64,000 bases of DNA from Brevundimonas sp. AJA228-03 (lineage in GTDB: Bacteria; Pseudomonadota; Alphaproteobacteria; Caulobacterales; Caulobacteraceae): assembly GCF_017795885.1 (NCBI RefSeq), contig NZ_CP059297.1, forward strand, positions 310,001 through 374,000, written 5' to 3'. Position numbers and translations under genes: made by a program. The notes under the pieces are model-generated. The model was given only the letters and a program-made list of their open reading frames with translations. It was not told the DNA's origin and made no database searches. This document shows positions 19,193 through 28,991 of this stretch, piece after piece. Position 1 is the first letter of the stretch; each line of letters starts with the position of its first letter.

Positions 19193-20052
19193 CGCCTCTG
19201 GCATGTGGGGCAGTAGAAGGTCGAGCGGCCGCCCTGGACGATGCGCCGGACCCTGCCGGTGCAGCCTTCGCCGAGGCAGGGCTGGCCCTCGCGGCCATAG
19301 ACGTCGAACCGGTGCTGGAAATAGCCCTGGCCGCCGTCGGCATTGGCGAAGTCGCGCAGCGTCGATCCGCCCGCCGCGATGGCATCGGTCAGCACGTCGC
19401 GGACGACCGCCGCCAGCCGCTCCAGCCGGGGCCGCGAAACCTTGCCCGCCGCGATCAGGGGCGAGATGCGTGCGCGGTACAGGGCCTCGCAGACATAGAT
19501 GTTGCCCAGACCGGCCACGATCCGCTGATCCAGCAACGACACCTTGATGGTCTGCTTCTTGCCCTCGAAGGCCTCGGCGAGGTGCGCGCCGGAAAAGCCG
19601 TTGCCGAGCGGCTCGGGTCCCAGACCGGCGAACCAGGCATGGCGGTCGACTGCGTCCGTCGCCATCAGCCCCATGAAGCCGAACCGGCGTGCGTCGGCGA
19701 ACCCGATCCGGGTCGCGGACCCGTCGCGCAAGGCGCACAGGCTCATGTGTTCGTGCTTGCCGCCGATGGGAGCGGGCTCCTCGAACTCGCCCAGCTGTTC
19801 GCCGTCGACGGTGAAGCGCCCGGTCATGCCCAGGTGGGTCACCCAGGTCTCGCCGGTCGACAGGCCCGTCAGCAGGTATTTGGCCCGGCGGTCGATCCGC
19901 TCCACGGTCGCCCCCGTCAGCCGTTCGACGAACCGCTCGGGAAAGGGGAAGCGCAGGTCCGGGCGATTCTGTCGCACATGGGTCAGGCGCGCCCCGACCA
20001 GCACAGGCTCCAGGCCCCGTCGGACCGTCTCGACCTCGGGAAGTTCGGGCAT
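19189..20052 (-). CDS. mutM: Formamidopyrimidine-DNA glycosylase
   Basis: 287 aa base-excision enzyme that removes 8-oxoguanine and formamidopyrimidines and nicks the abasic site. The N-terminal MPELPEVE gives the catalytic Pro2 and Glu3. The helix-two-turn-helix contains [20 protein letters not shown], and the C-terminal zinc finger is C-X4-C-X16-C-X2-C (from CLGEGC to CPTC). It is complete and of normal length. DUF1697 follows with overlapping stop and start. Confidence 0.97.
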   Translation of the reverse strand: MPELPEVETVRRGLEPVLVGARLTHVRQNRPDLRFPFPERFVERLTGATVERIDRRAKYLLTGLSTGETWVTHLGMTGRFTVDGEQLGEFEEPAPIGGKHEHMSLCALRDGSATRIGFADARRFGFMGLMATDAVDRHAWFAGLGPEPLGNGFSGAHLAEAFEGKKQTIKVSLLDQRIVAGLGNIYVCEALYRARISPLIAAGKVSRPRLERLAAVVRDVLTDAIAAGGSTLRDFANADGGQGYFQHRFDVYGREGQPCLGEGCTGRVRRIVQGGRSTFYCPTCQRR

Positions 20053-20244
20053 GGCGCGGTCTAGCGGACGATGCGGCCGGGGTGAAGAGGCGTCACGCCG
20101 CCCTCAAGCCTGGGCCGATCATGCGATACCAGAGCATTTTACACGGAAACGCCATGGGTTCGACACAGAATACCAATGTTTCCGTGATGTATCCGCCGCA
20201 GAAACGGAGCAGGGCTTCGTCTCAGCTTCGTGTCGGGGGATTCG

Positions 20245-21069
20245 ATGGCGCACATCACAGCGCACGATGCACGCAGACGGCCCCGGCCTTGGGTCAGCCT
20301 TCATGGCCTGCGCCGGGAGGCGACACGAATCAGGCTGTCGCTGGCCGCCGGTCTTCGGCCGGGGGAACCGGTGACGATAGCGGCCGTCGCCTTGCTGGCC
20401 CTGTCGCTCTATTTCGTGCTTCTGCCGGGTGTCGATATCGCAGTGGCCCGGCTGTTCCATTCGCCGGAGACCGGCTTTCCCCTGGCCGACAACGTCGTGC
20501 TGAAGGCGCTGAGAAAGTCCTCGACCTATGTACTGATGTTGATCGTCCTGGGCCTGCTGGGCGAGATCGCGGTCGGACTCCGGGCCCGTGTCGGCCGTTT
20601 CCGGCACTACAGCCGACGGGCCGTGGTGCTGCTGGCCGGACTGGTGATCGGGCCGGGCCTGATCGTCAACGGCCTGCTGAAGTCGATGTGGGGGCGGCCG
20701 CGCCCGATCCAGACCGACCTGTTCGGCGGCGACGCGACCTTCACCCCCGCATGGACGATCAGCGACGGCTGCGCGCAGAACTGCTCGTTCGTTTCCGGCG
20801 AGGCGTCGTCGGCAGCCTGGATGGTGGCGGCGGTCTGGGTGATGACGCCACCCGAGTGGCGGCGCTGGACCGTTCCGGCCGCTCTGACCTATGGCATCGC
20901 CCTGTCGGTCAACCGGATGGCGTTCGGCGGCCATTACCTGTCCGACACCCTGCTGTCGTGGGCCATCACGGGCCTGGTGCTGGCCGTCCTGCATCGCCTC
21001 ACCCTGGCCTGTCCGGTCGAGGCCCGGCGCGCCCGGCGCGGGCAGCGAAGCCGCCCCGGCGTCGCCTGA
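20245..21069 (+). CDS. PAP2-family membrane phosphatase
   Basis: 274 aa with about five to six hydrophobic helices after a basic N-terminus. Phosphatase motifs: KSMWGRPRP (motif 1), FVSGEASS (motif 2) and NRMAFGGHYLSD (motif 3, with the catalytic His and Asp). Motif 2 has SGE where most PAP2 proteins have SGH; this variant is known among lipid A/phosphatidylglycerophosphate-type phosphatases but changes the usual general-acid residue. Start: ATG 20245 (GTG 20230 is an in-frame alternative). Likely acts on a lipid phosphate at the inner membrane's periplasmic face. Confidence 0.85.
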   Translation: MAHITAHDARRRPRPWVSLHGLRREATRIRLSLAAGLRPGEPVTIAAVALLALSLYFVLLPGVDIAVARLFHSPETGFPLADNVVLKALRKSSTYVLMLIVLGLLGEIAVGLRARVGRFRHYSRRAVVLLAGLVIGPGLIVNGLLKSMWGRPRPIQTDLFGGDATFTPAWTISDGCAQNCSFVSGEASSAAWMVAAVWVMTPPEWRRWTVPAALTYGIALSVNRMAFGGHYLSDTLLSWAITGLVLAVLHRLTLACPVEARRARRGQRSRPGVA

Positions 21070-21153
21070 TCATTCGCCCGGCGTGAGAGGGGCGTTGCCC
21101 AAGCGGGGTTTTGTCGATTAGGTCGCGCGGACCGTCGCATACAGGATCGCCGC

Positions 21154-23202
21154 ATGACCCAGACCGCCCCCGCCGCCCCGCCCGCCCGGCGCGTGGAGCT
21201 GACCGTCCGGGCCGTGATCCTGGGCTGTCTGCTGGCGGTGATCTTCACGGCCGCCAACACCTATCTGGGCCTTAAGGTCGGGCTGACCTTCGCCTCGGCC
21301 ATTCCCGCGGCGGTCATTTCCATGGCCATCCTGCGGGCCTTCAGGACCTCGACGATCTGGGAGAATATGACGGTCCAGACCGTGGCCTCGGTCGGCGGTG
21401 CGATGAGTTCGATCATCTTCGTCCTGCCCGGCCTCGTCATGGTCGGCTGGTGGACCGGGTTTCCCTTCTGGGAATCGGTGCTGATCTGCGTGTTCGGCGG
21501 CGTGCTGGGCGTGACCTTCTCCATCCCTCTCCGTCGCGCCCTGGTCGTCGATGCGGGCCTGCCGTATCCCGAAGGCGTCGCGGCGGCCGAGGTCCTGACC
21601 GTCGGCTCTCGCGGGGCCGAACAGACCGACAGCGCGGTGCGCGAGAACAAGGCCGGTCTGGCCGTCGTGGTCGTCGGTGCCATCGTGTCCACCGTCTATG
21701 CCTGGCTGGTGTCGGCGCGGGTGTTCGCTGGCGAGGCGGCGCGGTTCGTCAAATTGCCCGCCTCTCTGGGCGGCGGAGCCACCGGTCTGGGCTTCGGCAT
21801 GCAGTTCGCGCTTCTGGGGGCCGGACACCTGATCGGGCTGACGGTCGGTCTGGCCCAGCTGTTCGGCCTGATTGTCGCCTGGTTCGTGTTCGTGCCGCTG
21901 ATGACCTCGCCCGACCTGGTGGCCTGGCTGGCCAGCCATGGGATCGAGTCCATCGCCTCCACCGTTGCCGGGGCCTCGCCCGAGGAACTGGCCACGACGG
22001 TCTGGCGACGCGAGGTCCGGTTCATGGGGGCGGGGGTGATCGGCGTGGCCGCCCTGTGGACCCTGATCAAGCTGGCCGGACCGCTGGTCGGCGGCCTGAC
22101 CTCGGCGCTGGCGGCCAACCGGCGCCGTGCCGGGGGCGAGGTGCTGGAACGCTCCGAGCAGGACATTCCCATCCATCTGATCGGACTGATCTCGGTCGCC
22201 TGCCTGGTCGGTATCGCCGGCATCCTGGCGGTCTTCGCCCAGAGCAATCCGACGCTGGCCGGATCGACCGCCCTGCTGGTCGGCGGGGGTCTGGTCTATG
22301 TCGTCGTCATCGGCTTCGCGGTGGCGGCGATCTGCGGCTATATGGCCGGGCTGATCGGGTCCTCGAACAGCCCGGTGTCGGGCGTCGGCATCCTGGCCAT
22401 CGTCATCGCCTCGGTCCTGATGCTGGGCGTGATGGCGCTGTCGGGCCTGCCCGCCGATCCGTCGGTCGTGGCCTTCGCCCTGATCGTGACGGCGGTGGTC
22501 TTTGCCGTGGCCGTGATCGCCAACGACAACCTGCAGGACCTGAAGACCGGCCAGTTGGTCGGGGCCACGCCCTGGCGTCAGCAGACGGCGCTGATCATCG
22601 GCGTGGGCGCGGGCGCGATCGTCATTCCCCTGATCCTGAACCTGCTGAACCAGGCCTTCGGCTTCGAGGGCGGCCCGGCCGGGATCGCCGACGAGCCTCT
22701 GGCCGCCCCGCAGGCCACGCTGATCTCGGCCCTGGCCAAGGGGGTGATCGACGGCGGGCTGCGCTGGGACCTGATCGGCATCGGTGCCGTGATCGGCGTC
22801 GTCATCATCGTGCTGGACGCAGTGCTGAACGCGACGAGCAAGGGCCGGGTCAAGCTGCCGCCGCTGGCCGTCGGCATCGGTTTCTATCTGCCCGCCGCAG
22901 TGACCACGATGCTGGTCATCGGGGCCGTCGCGGGCTGGGTCTATGACCGGGCGATCAAAACCACCCGCTTCGCCGACGTCGGCCGGCGCATGGGCGTGCT
23001 CCTGGCCAGCGGCCTGATCGTGGGCGAGAGCCTTTTCCTGGTCATGACGGCCGGGGTCATCGTGGCGACCAAAAACGACTCTCCGTTCGCCCTGATCGCG
23101 GAAGGATCCTCCTGGCCGGCCATGCTGGCGGGGATCGTCGCCTTCGCCGTCCTGACCCTGGCGCTCTACACCTGGGTCCGGAGCCGGTCCGCCAGGGTCT
23201 GA
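21154..23202 (+). CDS. OPT family oligopeptide transporter
   Basis: 682 aa, highly hydrophobic with roughly 14-16 predicted membrane segments. The N-terminal half holds the OPT hallmarks AANTYLGLKVGLTFASAIPAAV and GLPYPEGVAAAEVL. The family moves oligopeptides or metal chelates with protons. Length is typical of bacterial OPT proteins. It starts 84 bp after the PAP2 phosphatase in the same direction and converges with a cytochrome gene only 9 bp away, with no hairpin between them. Substrate not predictable. Confidence 0.93.
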   Translation: MTQTAPAAPPARRVELTVRAVILGCLLAVIFTAANTYLGLKVGLTFASAIPAAVISMAILRAFRTSTIWENMTVQTVASVGGAMSSIIFVLPGLVMVGWWTGFPFWESVLICVFGGVLGVTFSIPLRRALVVDAGLPYPEGVAAAEVLTVGSRGAEQTDSAVRENKAGLAVVVVGAIVSTVYAWLVSARVFAGEAARFVKLPASLGGGATGLGFGMQFALLGAGHLIGLTVGLAQLFGLIVAWFVFVPLMTSPDLVAWLASHGIESIASTVAGASPEELATTVWRREVRFMGAGVIGVAALWTLIKLAGPLVGGLTSALAANRRRAGGEVLERSEQDIPIHLIGLISVACLVGIAGILAVFAQSNPTLAGSTALLVGGGLVYVVVIGFAVAAICGYMAGLIGSSNSPVSGVGILAIVIASVLMLGVMALSGLPADPSVVAFALIVTAVVFAVAVIANDNLQDLKTGQLVGATPWRQQTALIIGVGAGAIVIPLILNLLNQAFGFEGGPAGIADEPLAAPQATLISALAKGVIDGGLRWDLIGIGAVIGVVIIVLDAVLNATSKGRVKLPPLAVGIGFYLPAAVTTMLVIGAVAGWVYDRAIKTTRFADVGRRMGVLLASGLIVGESLFLVMTAGVIVATKNDSPFALIAEGSSWPAMLAGIVAFAVLTLALYTWVRSRSARV

Positions 23203-23211
23203 GGCGGCGGT

Positions 23212-23673
23212 CTATTCCCGATAGGCGTCGTGGCAGGAGCCGCAGGTGCCCCGCACGGTGGTCCAGGCTGCCAGCGCCCCGGCCGTGTCGTTGGCGGCGA
23301 CCTTCGCCTGAAGGTCCGCCGTCGCGGCGGCATAGGCCGCAGCCCTGGCCTCGAATCCCGCGCGGTCCGACCAGATCTCGGCCCGGGCCTTGGTCGCGCC
23401 CGGCAGGCTGTCCGATCCGGTGCCGGCCGGGAACATCGTCGGCAGGGCCGTGGCCCACTTGTTCAGGCCGGAGGCGGCGAACGCGATGCCCTGTGGCGGC
23501 GCGCCCGCGTCCAGCTGGGTCTTGATCGCCCCCAGGGTGACGGCGGACATGTCGAACGACGCCTGACGCGCGGCGACGATCTCGGCCGGGCCCGGCGATG
23601 TCTGGCCCTGGGCCCCGGCAACGCCTGCCACGCCCATCAGGGCGACCACGCCCACCACGATCGTTCGCTTCAT
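23212..23673 (-). CDS. Cytochrome c' / c556 family protein
   Basis: 153 aa periplasmic haem protein. A signal peptide (KRTIVVGVVALMGVAGVAGAQ) covers residues 2-22. The four-helix bundle ends in the C-terminal haem motif CGSCH, as in cytochrome c', where the CXXCH lies near the end. The conserved helices carry alanine-rich repeats. Start ATG 23673 is chosen because the signal peptide begins there; the frame extends upstream without sense. Possible roles are electron carriage or NO binding. It diverges from typA. Confidence 0.88.
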   Translation of the reverse strand: MKRTIVVGVVALMGVAGVAGAQGQTSPGPAEIVAARQASFDMSAVTLGAIKTQLDAGAPPQGIAFAASGLNKWATALPTMFPAGTGSDSLPGATKARAEIWSDRAGFEARAAAYAAATADLQAKVAANDTAGALAAWTTVRGTCGSCHDAYRE

Positions 23674-23868
23674 TGGCCCGCTCCCGCTGATTGAGAGGCG
23701 AAGGCTGCGCCGGGACCTGCGCCCTGTCAAATCTGTGCCGTGCTGCGCCCCTATGGCCTTTCGCGCGCCCAGCCTGTAAGAGGCGCGCGCTCCCCGCATG
23801 ACGCCCCTAACGAGCGGCCCCCGCATTTGTCGGCCGCCTTTTCGCATTGACAGATTAGAACCTCGGCC

Positions 23869-25707
23869 ATGAACCTACGCAACGTCGCCATCATCGCCCA
23901 CGTCGATCACGGCAAGACCACCCTGGTGGACCAGCTCCTGGCCCAGTCCGGCGTCTTCCGGGCCAATGAGGCCACGACCGAGCGCGCCATGGACTCCAAC
24001 GACCAGGAGAAGGAACGCGGCATCACCATCCTGGCCAAATGCACCTCGGTGCTCTGGAACGGCAAGGCGGGCGAGACGCGCATCAACATCATCGACACCC
24101 CCGGCCACGCCGACTTCGGCGGCGAGGTCGAGCGCATCCTGGGCATGGTGGACGGCTGCGTCATCCTGGTGGACGCCGAAGAGGGCGTGATGCCCCAGAC
24201 CAAGTTCGTGCTGACCAAGGCCCTGAAGATGGGCCTGCGCCCCATCCTGTGCATCAACAAGGTCGACCGCGCCCACGCCGATCCCGACCGGGTCCACAAC
24301 GAGACCTTCGACCTGTTCGCCGCCATCGGCGCGACGGACGAGCAGCTGGACTTCCCGCACATCTACGCCTCGGGCCGCAACGGCTGGGCGACGATGGATC
24401 TGAACCAGCCCAACGACAATCTGGCCCCCCTGTTCGACCTGATCGTCGACCACGTGCCGCCGCCGAAGGTGCAGGACAACAGGGACAAGCCGTTCCAGAT
24501 GCTGAACGTGCTGATCGAAAGCGATCCTTTCCTTGGCCGGATCCTGACCGGCCGCATCGAGAGCGGCAAGGCCGTCCCCGGCATGGCGATCCACGCCCTG
24601 GATCGTGACGGCAAGGAGATCGAGCGCGGCCGGATCACCAAGGTCCTGGCCTTCCGCGGCCTGAAGCGTCAGGCGCTGGACGAGGGGTCGGAAGCGGGCG
24701 ACATCGTGGCCATCGCCGGCATGTCCAAGGCGACCGTGGCCGACACCCTGTGCGCCCTCGAGGTCACGGACGCCCTGCCCGCGCAGCCGATCGACCCGCC
24801 GACCATCTCCATGACGGTCTCGGTCAACGACAGCCCCCTGGCCGGCCGCGAAGGCGACAAGGTCCAGTCGCGCGTCATCCGCGATCGTCTGCTGAAGGAG
24901 GCCGAGGCCAACGTCGCCATCCGCGTGACCACGACCGAAGGCGGCGACGCCTATGAGGTCGCGGGCCGGGGCGAACTGCAGCTGGGCGTTCTGATCGAGA
25001 ACATGCGCCGCGAGGGGTTCGAGGTCTCCATCAGCCGTCCGCGGGTGGTCTATCAGGAGGGACCGAACGGCGAGAAGATGGAGCCGATCGAGGACGTCAT
25101 GATCGACGTCGACGACGAATACTCCGGCGTCGTCATCGAGAAGCTGTCGCAACGCAAGGCCGAGCTGACCGACATGGGTCCGTCGGGTGCCGGCAAGACC
25201 CGCATCAGCCTGAAGGCCCCGTCGCGCTCGCTGATCGGCTATCAGGGCGAGTTCCTGACCGACACGCGCGGTTCGGGCGTCTTGAACCGCGTCTTCAGCC
25301 ACTATGAGCCGTTCAAGGGCGAGATCGCCGGCCGTCTGAAGGGTGTGCTGATTTCCAACTCCGACGGTGACACGGCCGCCTTTGCCCTGTGGAACCTCGA
25401 GGATCGCGGCGTGATGTTCGTCGGTGCCGGCGAGAAAACCTATGAGGGCATGATCATCGGCGAGAACGCCCGCTGGGACGACCTCGACGTCAACCCGATC
25501 AAGGGCAAGCAACTGACCAACGTCCGCGCCTCCGGCAAGGACGAGGCCGTGCGTCTCACGCCGCCTCGCCAGATGTCGCTGGAGCAGGCCATCGCCTATA
25601 TCTCCGACGACGAGCTGGTCGAGGTCACGCCCAAGTCCATCCGCCTGCGCAAGCAGACGCTGAACCCGTCGTTCCGCAAGAAGCGCGCGCGTCCCGACTG
25701 GGCATGA
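23869..25707 (+). CDS. typA: Ribosome-associated GTPase TypA/BipA
   Basis: 612 aa translational GTPase resembling EF-G. G1 is AHVDHGKTT (10-18), switch I holds ERGITI, G3 is [13 protein letters not shown]4 is NKVD. Domains II, III and V follow, then the BipA-specific C-terminal domain with [16 protein letters not shown] sequence ([15 protein letters not shown]) and [16 protein letters not shown]. It acts in 50S assembly at low temperature and stress. A strong terminator hairpin follows. Confidence 0.97.
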   Translation: MNLRNVAIIAHVDHGKTTLVDQLLAQSGVFRANEATTERAMDSNDQEKERGITILAKCTSVLWNGKAGETRINIIDTPGHADFGGEVERILGMVDGCVILVDAEEGVMPQTKFVLTKALKMGLRPILCINKVDRAHADPDRVHNETFDLFAAIGATDEQLDFPHIYASGRNGWATMDLNQPNDNLAPLFDLIVDHVPPPKVQDNRDKPFQMLNVLIESDPFLGRILTGRIESGKAVPGMAIHALDRDGKEIERGRITKVLAFRGLKRQALDEGSEAGDIVAIAGMSKATVADTLCALEVTDALPAQPIDPPTISMTVSVNDSPLAGREGDKVQSRVIRDRLLKEAEANVAIRVTTTEGGDAYEVAGRGELQLGVLIENMRREGFEVSISRPRVVYQEGPNGEKMEPIEDVMIDVDDEYSGVVIEKLSQRKAELTDMGPSGAGKTRISLKAPSRSLIGYQGEFLTDTRGSGVLNRVFSHYEPFKGEIAGRLKGVLISNSDGDTAAFALWNLEDRGVMFVGAGEKTYEGMIIGENARWDDLDVNPIKGKQLTNVRASGKDEAVRLTPPRQMSLEQAIAYISDDELVEVTPKSIRLRKQTLNPSFRKKRARPDWA

Positions 25708-25755
25708 TGACACGGCGGCCCCGGACCTGATCCGGGAGATCGATCCGGAATGCAG

Positions 25756-25785
25756 GAGGCGCACGAGCGATCGTGCGCCTCTTCT
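25756..25785 (+). terminator. Intrinsic terminator after typA
   Basis: GAGGCGCACGA (25756-25766), loop GCGA, TCGTGCGCCTC (25771-25781), then TTCT: a perfect 11-bp stem between typA and the convergent ThiF/MoeB gene. Confidence 0.8.
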
Positions 25786-25812
25786 GCGTTCGGCCCTGCG
25801 CGGGTCGAGGGA

Positions 25813-26553
25813 TCAGGGGCTGGAACAGACCGGGCACCCCGGATCGGCGGTGACGGTGACCGTCCGGCTGGTCGCGGACAGGCCGTCGTAGAGCATCAGC
25901 CGACCGGTCAGGGGTTCGCCTGCGCCCGTGATCCGCTTGATCGCCTCGAGGGCCGCCATCGCCCCGATGACGCCTGCCAGAGCGCCGACGACGCCGACGC
26001 GGGCGCAAGTCTCGGCATCCGGCGGACTTTCAGGTACCAGGCAGCGGTAGCAGGGGCGGCCAAGGAAGACTCCCACCTGACCGCTCCATCGTCCCAGGGC
26101 CCCCGAAACCAGCGGAACCCCGGCAGCGACGCAGGCGGCGTTTACGATGTGCCGTGTGGCGAAATCGTCGGTGCCGTCCAGAACGACATGGGTGCCGGAG
26201 ATCACGGCCGGGGCATTGTCCGCGTTCAGCGGGTGGTCCAGGGCTTCGACGCGGACATGAGGATTGATAGCGGTCAGATGCCCGGCCGCCGCCTCGACCT
26301 TGGCGCGGCCGATGTCAGCCGTGTCGAACAGGATCTGGCGCTGAAGATTGGACAGGGCGACCGCATCGCCGTCCACGATCCGGATCGTCCCGACGCCCGC
26401 CGCCGCCAGATACAGGGCGGCAGGCCCCCCGACGCCACCCGCACCGACGATCAGGACGGTGGCAGCCGCCAGCTTCTGCTGCCCCGGTCCGCCAATCTCG
26501 GCCAGAACCAGGTGGCGGGCGTAGCGTTCGACCTCTTCGGGAGAAAATGCCAT
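25813..26553 (-). CDS. ThiF/MoeB family sulfur-carrier-activating enzyme
   Basis: 246 aa E1-like adenylyltransferase. The nucleotide-binding loop is GAGGVGGPAALYL (37-49), the adenylation helix has NLQRQILF, and the zinc site is formed by Cys168, Cys171, Cys240 and Cys243. Cys183 is a candidate for the catalytic cysteine. These proteins adenylate the C-terminal Gly-Gly of MoaD or ThiS. The molybdenum island in this window encodes a MoaD ending in GG but no MoeB, so this gene could supply that step. It lacks the rhodanese domain of longer MoeBR proteins. Ribosome site GGGAG before ATG 26553. Confidence 0.85.
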   Translation of the reverse strand: MAFSPEEVERYARHLVLAEIGGPGQQKLAAATVLIVGAGGVGGPAALYLAAAGVGTIRIVDGDAVALSNLQRQILFDTADIGRAKVEAAAGHLTAINPHVRVEALDHPLNADNAPAVISGTHVVLDGTDDFATRHIVNAACVAAGVPLVSGALGRWSGQVGVFLGRPCYRCLVPESPPDAETCARVGVVGALAGVIGAMAALEAIKRITGAGEPLTGRLMLYDGLSATSRTVTVTADPGCPVCSSP

Positions 26554-26584
26554 CGGCTCCCACTAGGCGCTGTAGCGGAGGACG

Positions 26585-26974
26585 TCACGCCGCCTGTTTG
26601 AGATCGACGATCCGTTCGGCCTCCTGGCCGGTCATGGTCTCCATCCGGGGCGAGCCGATCGCCTTCAGCAGGGCCGATGGATTCCGGCTCAGGCTCATGG
26701 GCTCGCAGAAGCGACGTTCGGCGATCGGCCTGTCCACGAGAATGCGGATGTTCGTATGACGTCGGTCTTCGCGCAGGCGACGCATCAGGCGGTCGATGTC
26801 GATCCGCGCGCCTTCTATCGCGTGAAGGCACCAGCCGTCGTGAAACAGGATGCCGCTGGTGATGTGATCGCGGCGGTTGTTGCGCCCGGCAATGCCCAGA
26901 ATCTGGGCGATGGACAGTGTGGAGGCTCCGGTCGAGCCGACAGCTTCGCTGACGTAGATAAGGCGATACAGCAC
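26585..26974 (-). CDS. BLUF-domain protein with altered photocycle residues
   Basis: 129 aa, GTG start. A single BLUF (FAD blue-light sensor) domain: LYRLIYVSEA near the N-terminus with the conserved Tyr7, Asn33 in GRNNRRDHIT, EG at 54-55, and the conserved REDRRHTNI...RRF block. The residue equivalent to the photoactive glutamine of AppA (Gln63) is His51 (WCLHAIEG), counted from the conserved threonine twelve residues upstream. The usual Trp/Met segment after RRF reads CEPMSLS, so the tryptophan is missing. It may bind flavin without normal photochemistry, or have lost the cofactor. Upstream lies an unusually AT-rich gap before hslV. Confidence 0.85.
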   Translation of the reverse strand: MLYRLIYVSEAVGSTGASTLSIAQILGIAGRNNRRDHITSGILFHDGWCLHAIEGARIDIDRLMRRLREDRRHTNIRILVDRPIAERRFCEPMSLSRNPSALLKAIGSPRMETMTGQEAERIVDLKQAA

Positions 26975-27117
26975 GATTTTACTCAGATAACGCGGTTTAC
27001 TGGGTATTATGTTGCAGCATTAACGAGCTGCATTGGTGAAAATATGACGACGCCGGCATACTTTCTTTGCACGGCTTTCGGCTTGCCGCATCGCAATCCG
27101 TTCTCCATCTGGGAGGC

Positions 27118-27687
27118 ATGAGCCAAACACATTCGACATTCCCGGACTGGCACGGCACCACCATTCTGGCGGTGCGCAGAAGTGGCCGCACCGTCATCGC
27201 CGGCGACGGCCAGGTCTCCATGGGGCCCACCATCGTCAAGGGTGCGGCCCGCAAGGTGCGCACCCTGGCGGGCGGCAAGGTTCTGGCGGGCTTTGCCGGT
27301 GCCACCGCCGATGCCTTCACCCTGATCGAACGGCTGGAGGCCAAGCTGGAGCAATATCCCGACCAGCTGGCCCGCGCCTGTGTCGATCTGGCCAAGGACT
27401 GGCGCACCGACCGCTATCTGCGCCGGCTGGAGGCCATGCTGCTGGTCGCAGACAGGGACTCCATCTTCACCGTCACGGGCGTCGGCGACGTGCTGGAACC
27501 GGAATATGGGGTCGCGGCCGTCGGGTCGGGCGGCAACTATGCCCTGGCGGCCGCCCGCGCCCTGATCGACAACACCGACCTGGACGCCGAGGCGGTGGCG
27601 CGTCGCGCCATGGCGATCGCGGCCGACATCTGCGTCTATACCAACGGCAATCTGACCGTCGAAACGCTCGGCAGAGGCCGCGCATGA
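27118..27687 (+). CDS. hslV: HslV protease subunit of the HslUV (ClpYQ) complex
   Basis: 189 aa N-terminal nucleophile hydrolase, a bacterial proteasome-like dodecamer. Mature HslV begins TT(I); here the pair is Thr14-Thr15 ([10 protein letters not shown]), so a 13-residue propeptide must be removed, much longer than the single Met of E. coli. GDGQVSMG follows. Start ATG 27118 has GGGAGG 1-6 nt upstream. hslU starts within its stop (ATGA). The 143-bp gap before it is AT-rich for this genome and probably holds the promoter; I could not identify a heat-shock box. Confidence 0.95.
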   Translation: MSQTHSTFPDWHGTTILAVRRSGRTVIAGDGQVSMGPTIVKGAARKVRTLAGGKVLAGFAGATADAFTLIERLEAKLEQYPDQLARACVDLAKDWRTDRYLRRLEAMLLVADRDSIFTVTGVGDVLEPEYGVAAVGSGGNYALAAARALIDNTDLDAEAVARRAMAIAADICVYTNGNLTVETLGRGRA

Positions 27688-28985
27688 CCGACCTGTCCCC
27701 CCGCGAGATCGTCTCCGAGCTGGATCGCTATATCGTCGGTCAGGACGACGCCAAACGCGCCGTCGCGGTCGCCCTGCGCAACCGCTGGCGACGAAAGCGG
27801 GTGCCTGCCGATCTGCGCGACGAGGTCACGCCCAAGAACATTCTGATGATCGGACCGACCGGCGTCGGCAAGACCGAGATCGCGCGCCGTCTGGCCCGCC
27901 TCGCCGGTTCGCCCTTCCTCAAGGTCGAGGCGACCAAATTCACCGAGGTCGGCTACGTCGGCCGTGACGTCGACCAGATCATGCGCGATCTGGTGGAGGC
28001 GGCCCTGGTCATGGTGCGTGATACCCGCCGCACCGGCGTGAGGGCCAAGGCCGAATCGGCGGCCGAAGAGCGAATCCTGGACGCCCTGGTCGGCCCGGGA
28101 TCGCAGCCCGCGACCCGTGACAGCTTCAGGAAGAAGCTTCGCGCCGGAGAGATGGACGACAAGGAGATCGAGCTGCAGCTGGCCGACACCGCCTCGCCGA
28201 TCCAGGGGCTGGATATCGGCGGCGGCGGCAACGTCGGCCTGCTGAACCTGTCGGACATGCTGGGCAAGCTGGGCGGCGGGCGGACGCGGTCGGTCAGGAC
28301 CACCGTCCGCGACGCCCTGCAGCCCCTTCTGGCGGAAGAGAGCGACAAGCTGCTGGATCAGGACAGTCTGACCCGCGAGGCCCTGCTGCTGGCCGAGAAC
28401 GAGGGCATCGTCTTCATCGACGAGATCGACAAGGTCGCCGGCCGTCAGGATCGTGGCGGGGCCGATGTTTCGCGCGAAGGCGTGCAACGCGACCTCCTGC
28501 CCCTGATCGAGGGCACCACAGTCTCGACCAAATATGGCCCGGTGAAATCGGACCATGTGCTGTTCATCGCCTCGGGGGCCTTTCATGTCGCCAAGCCCAG
28601 TGACCTGCTGCCCGAACTTCAGGGCCGTTTGCCGATCCGCGTCGAGCTGAAGGCCCTGACCCGCGACGACTTCGTGCGCATTCTGACCGAGCCCGAGGCC
28701 AATCTGATCCGTCAGAACCAGGCCCTGCTGGCCACCGAGGACGTCACCCTGACCTTCACGCCGGATGCGGTCGAGGCCCTGGCCGACGCGGCTGTGGCGG
28801 CCAATGGTGCGGTCGAGAATATCGGGGCCCGACGTCTGGTCACGGTGATCGAACGGGTGCTGGAGGAGACGTCGTTCAAGGCCTCTGACCTGTCGGGCCA
28901 GACGGTCGCCTTCGATGGCGATGCGGTGCGGGACAAGGTGGCCGAACTGGCCAGGAACGCCGATCTGAGCCGGTTTATTCTTTGA
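27684..28985 (+). CDS. hslU: HslU ATPase subunit of HslUV
   Basis: 433 aa AAA+ unfoldase feeding substrates to HslV. Walker A GPTGVGKT (57-64), the pore motif GYVGRD, the I-domain in the middle, Walker [11 protein letters not shown], sensor and arginine finger in the C-terminal domain, and a C-terminus ending SRFIL, the tail that docks into HslV. Start ATG overlaps the hslV stop by 4 bp, so the two are coupled. A long nested hairpin follows the stop. Confidence 0.97.
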   Translation: MTDLSPREIVSELDRYIVGQDDAKRAVAVALRNRWRRKRVPADLRDEVTPKNILMIGPTGVGKTEIARRLARLAGSPFLKVEATKFTEVGYVGRDVDQIMRDLVEAALVMVRDTRRTGVRAKAESAAEERILDALVGPGSQPATRDSFRKKLRAGEMDDKEIELQLADTASPIQGLDIGGGGNVGLLNLSDMLGKLGGGRTRSVRTTVRDALQPLLAEESDKLLDQDSLTREALLLAENEGIVFIDEIDKVAGRQDRGGADVSREGVQRDLLPLIEGTTVSTKYGPVKSDHVLFIASGAFHVAKPSDLLPELQGRLPIRVELKALTRDDFVRILTEPEANLIRQNQALLATEDVTLTFTPDAVEALADAAVAANGAVENIGARRLVTVIERVLEETSFKASDLSGQTVAFDGDAVRDKVAELARNADLSRFIL

Positions 28986-28991
28986 AAGATT

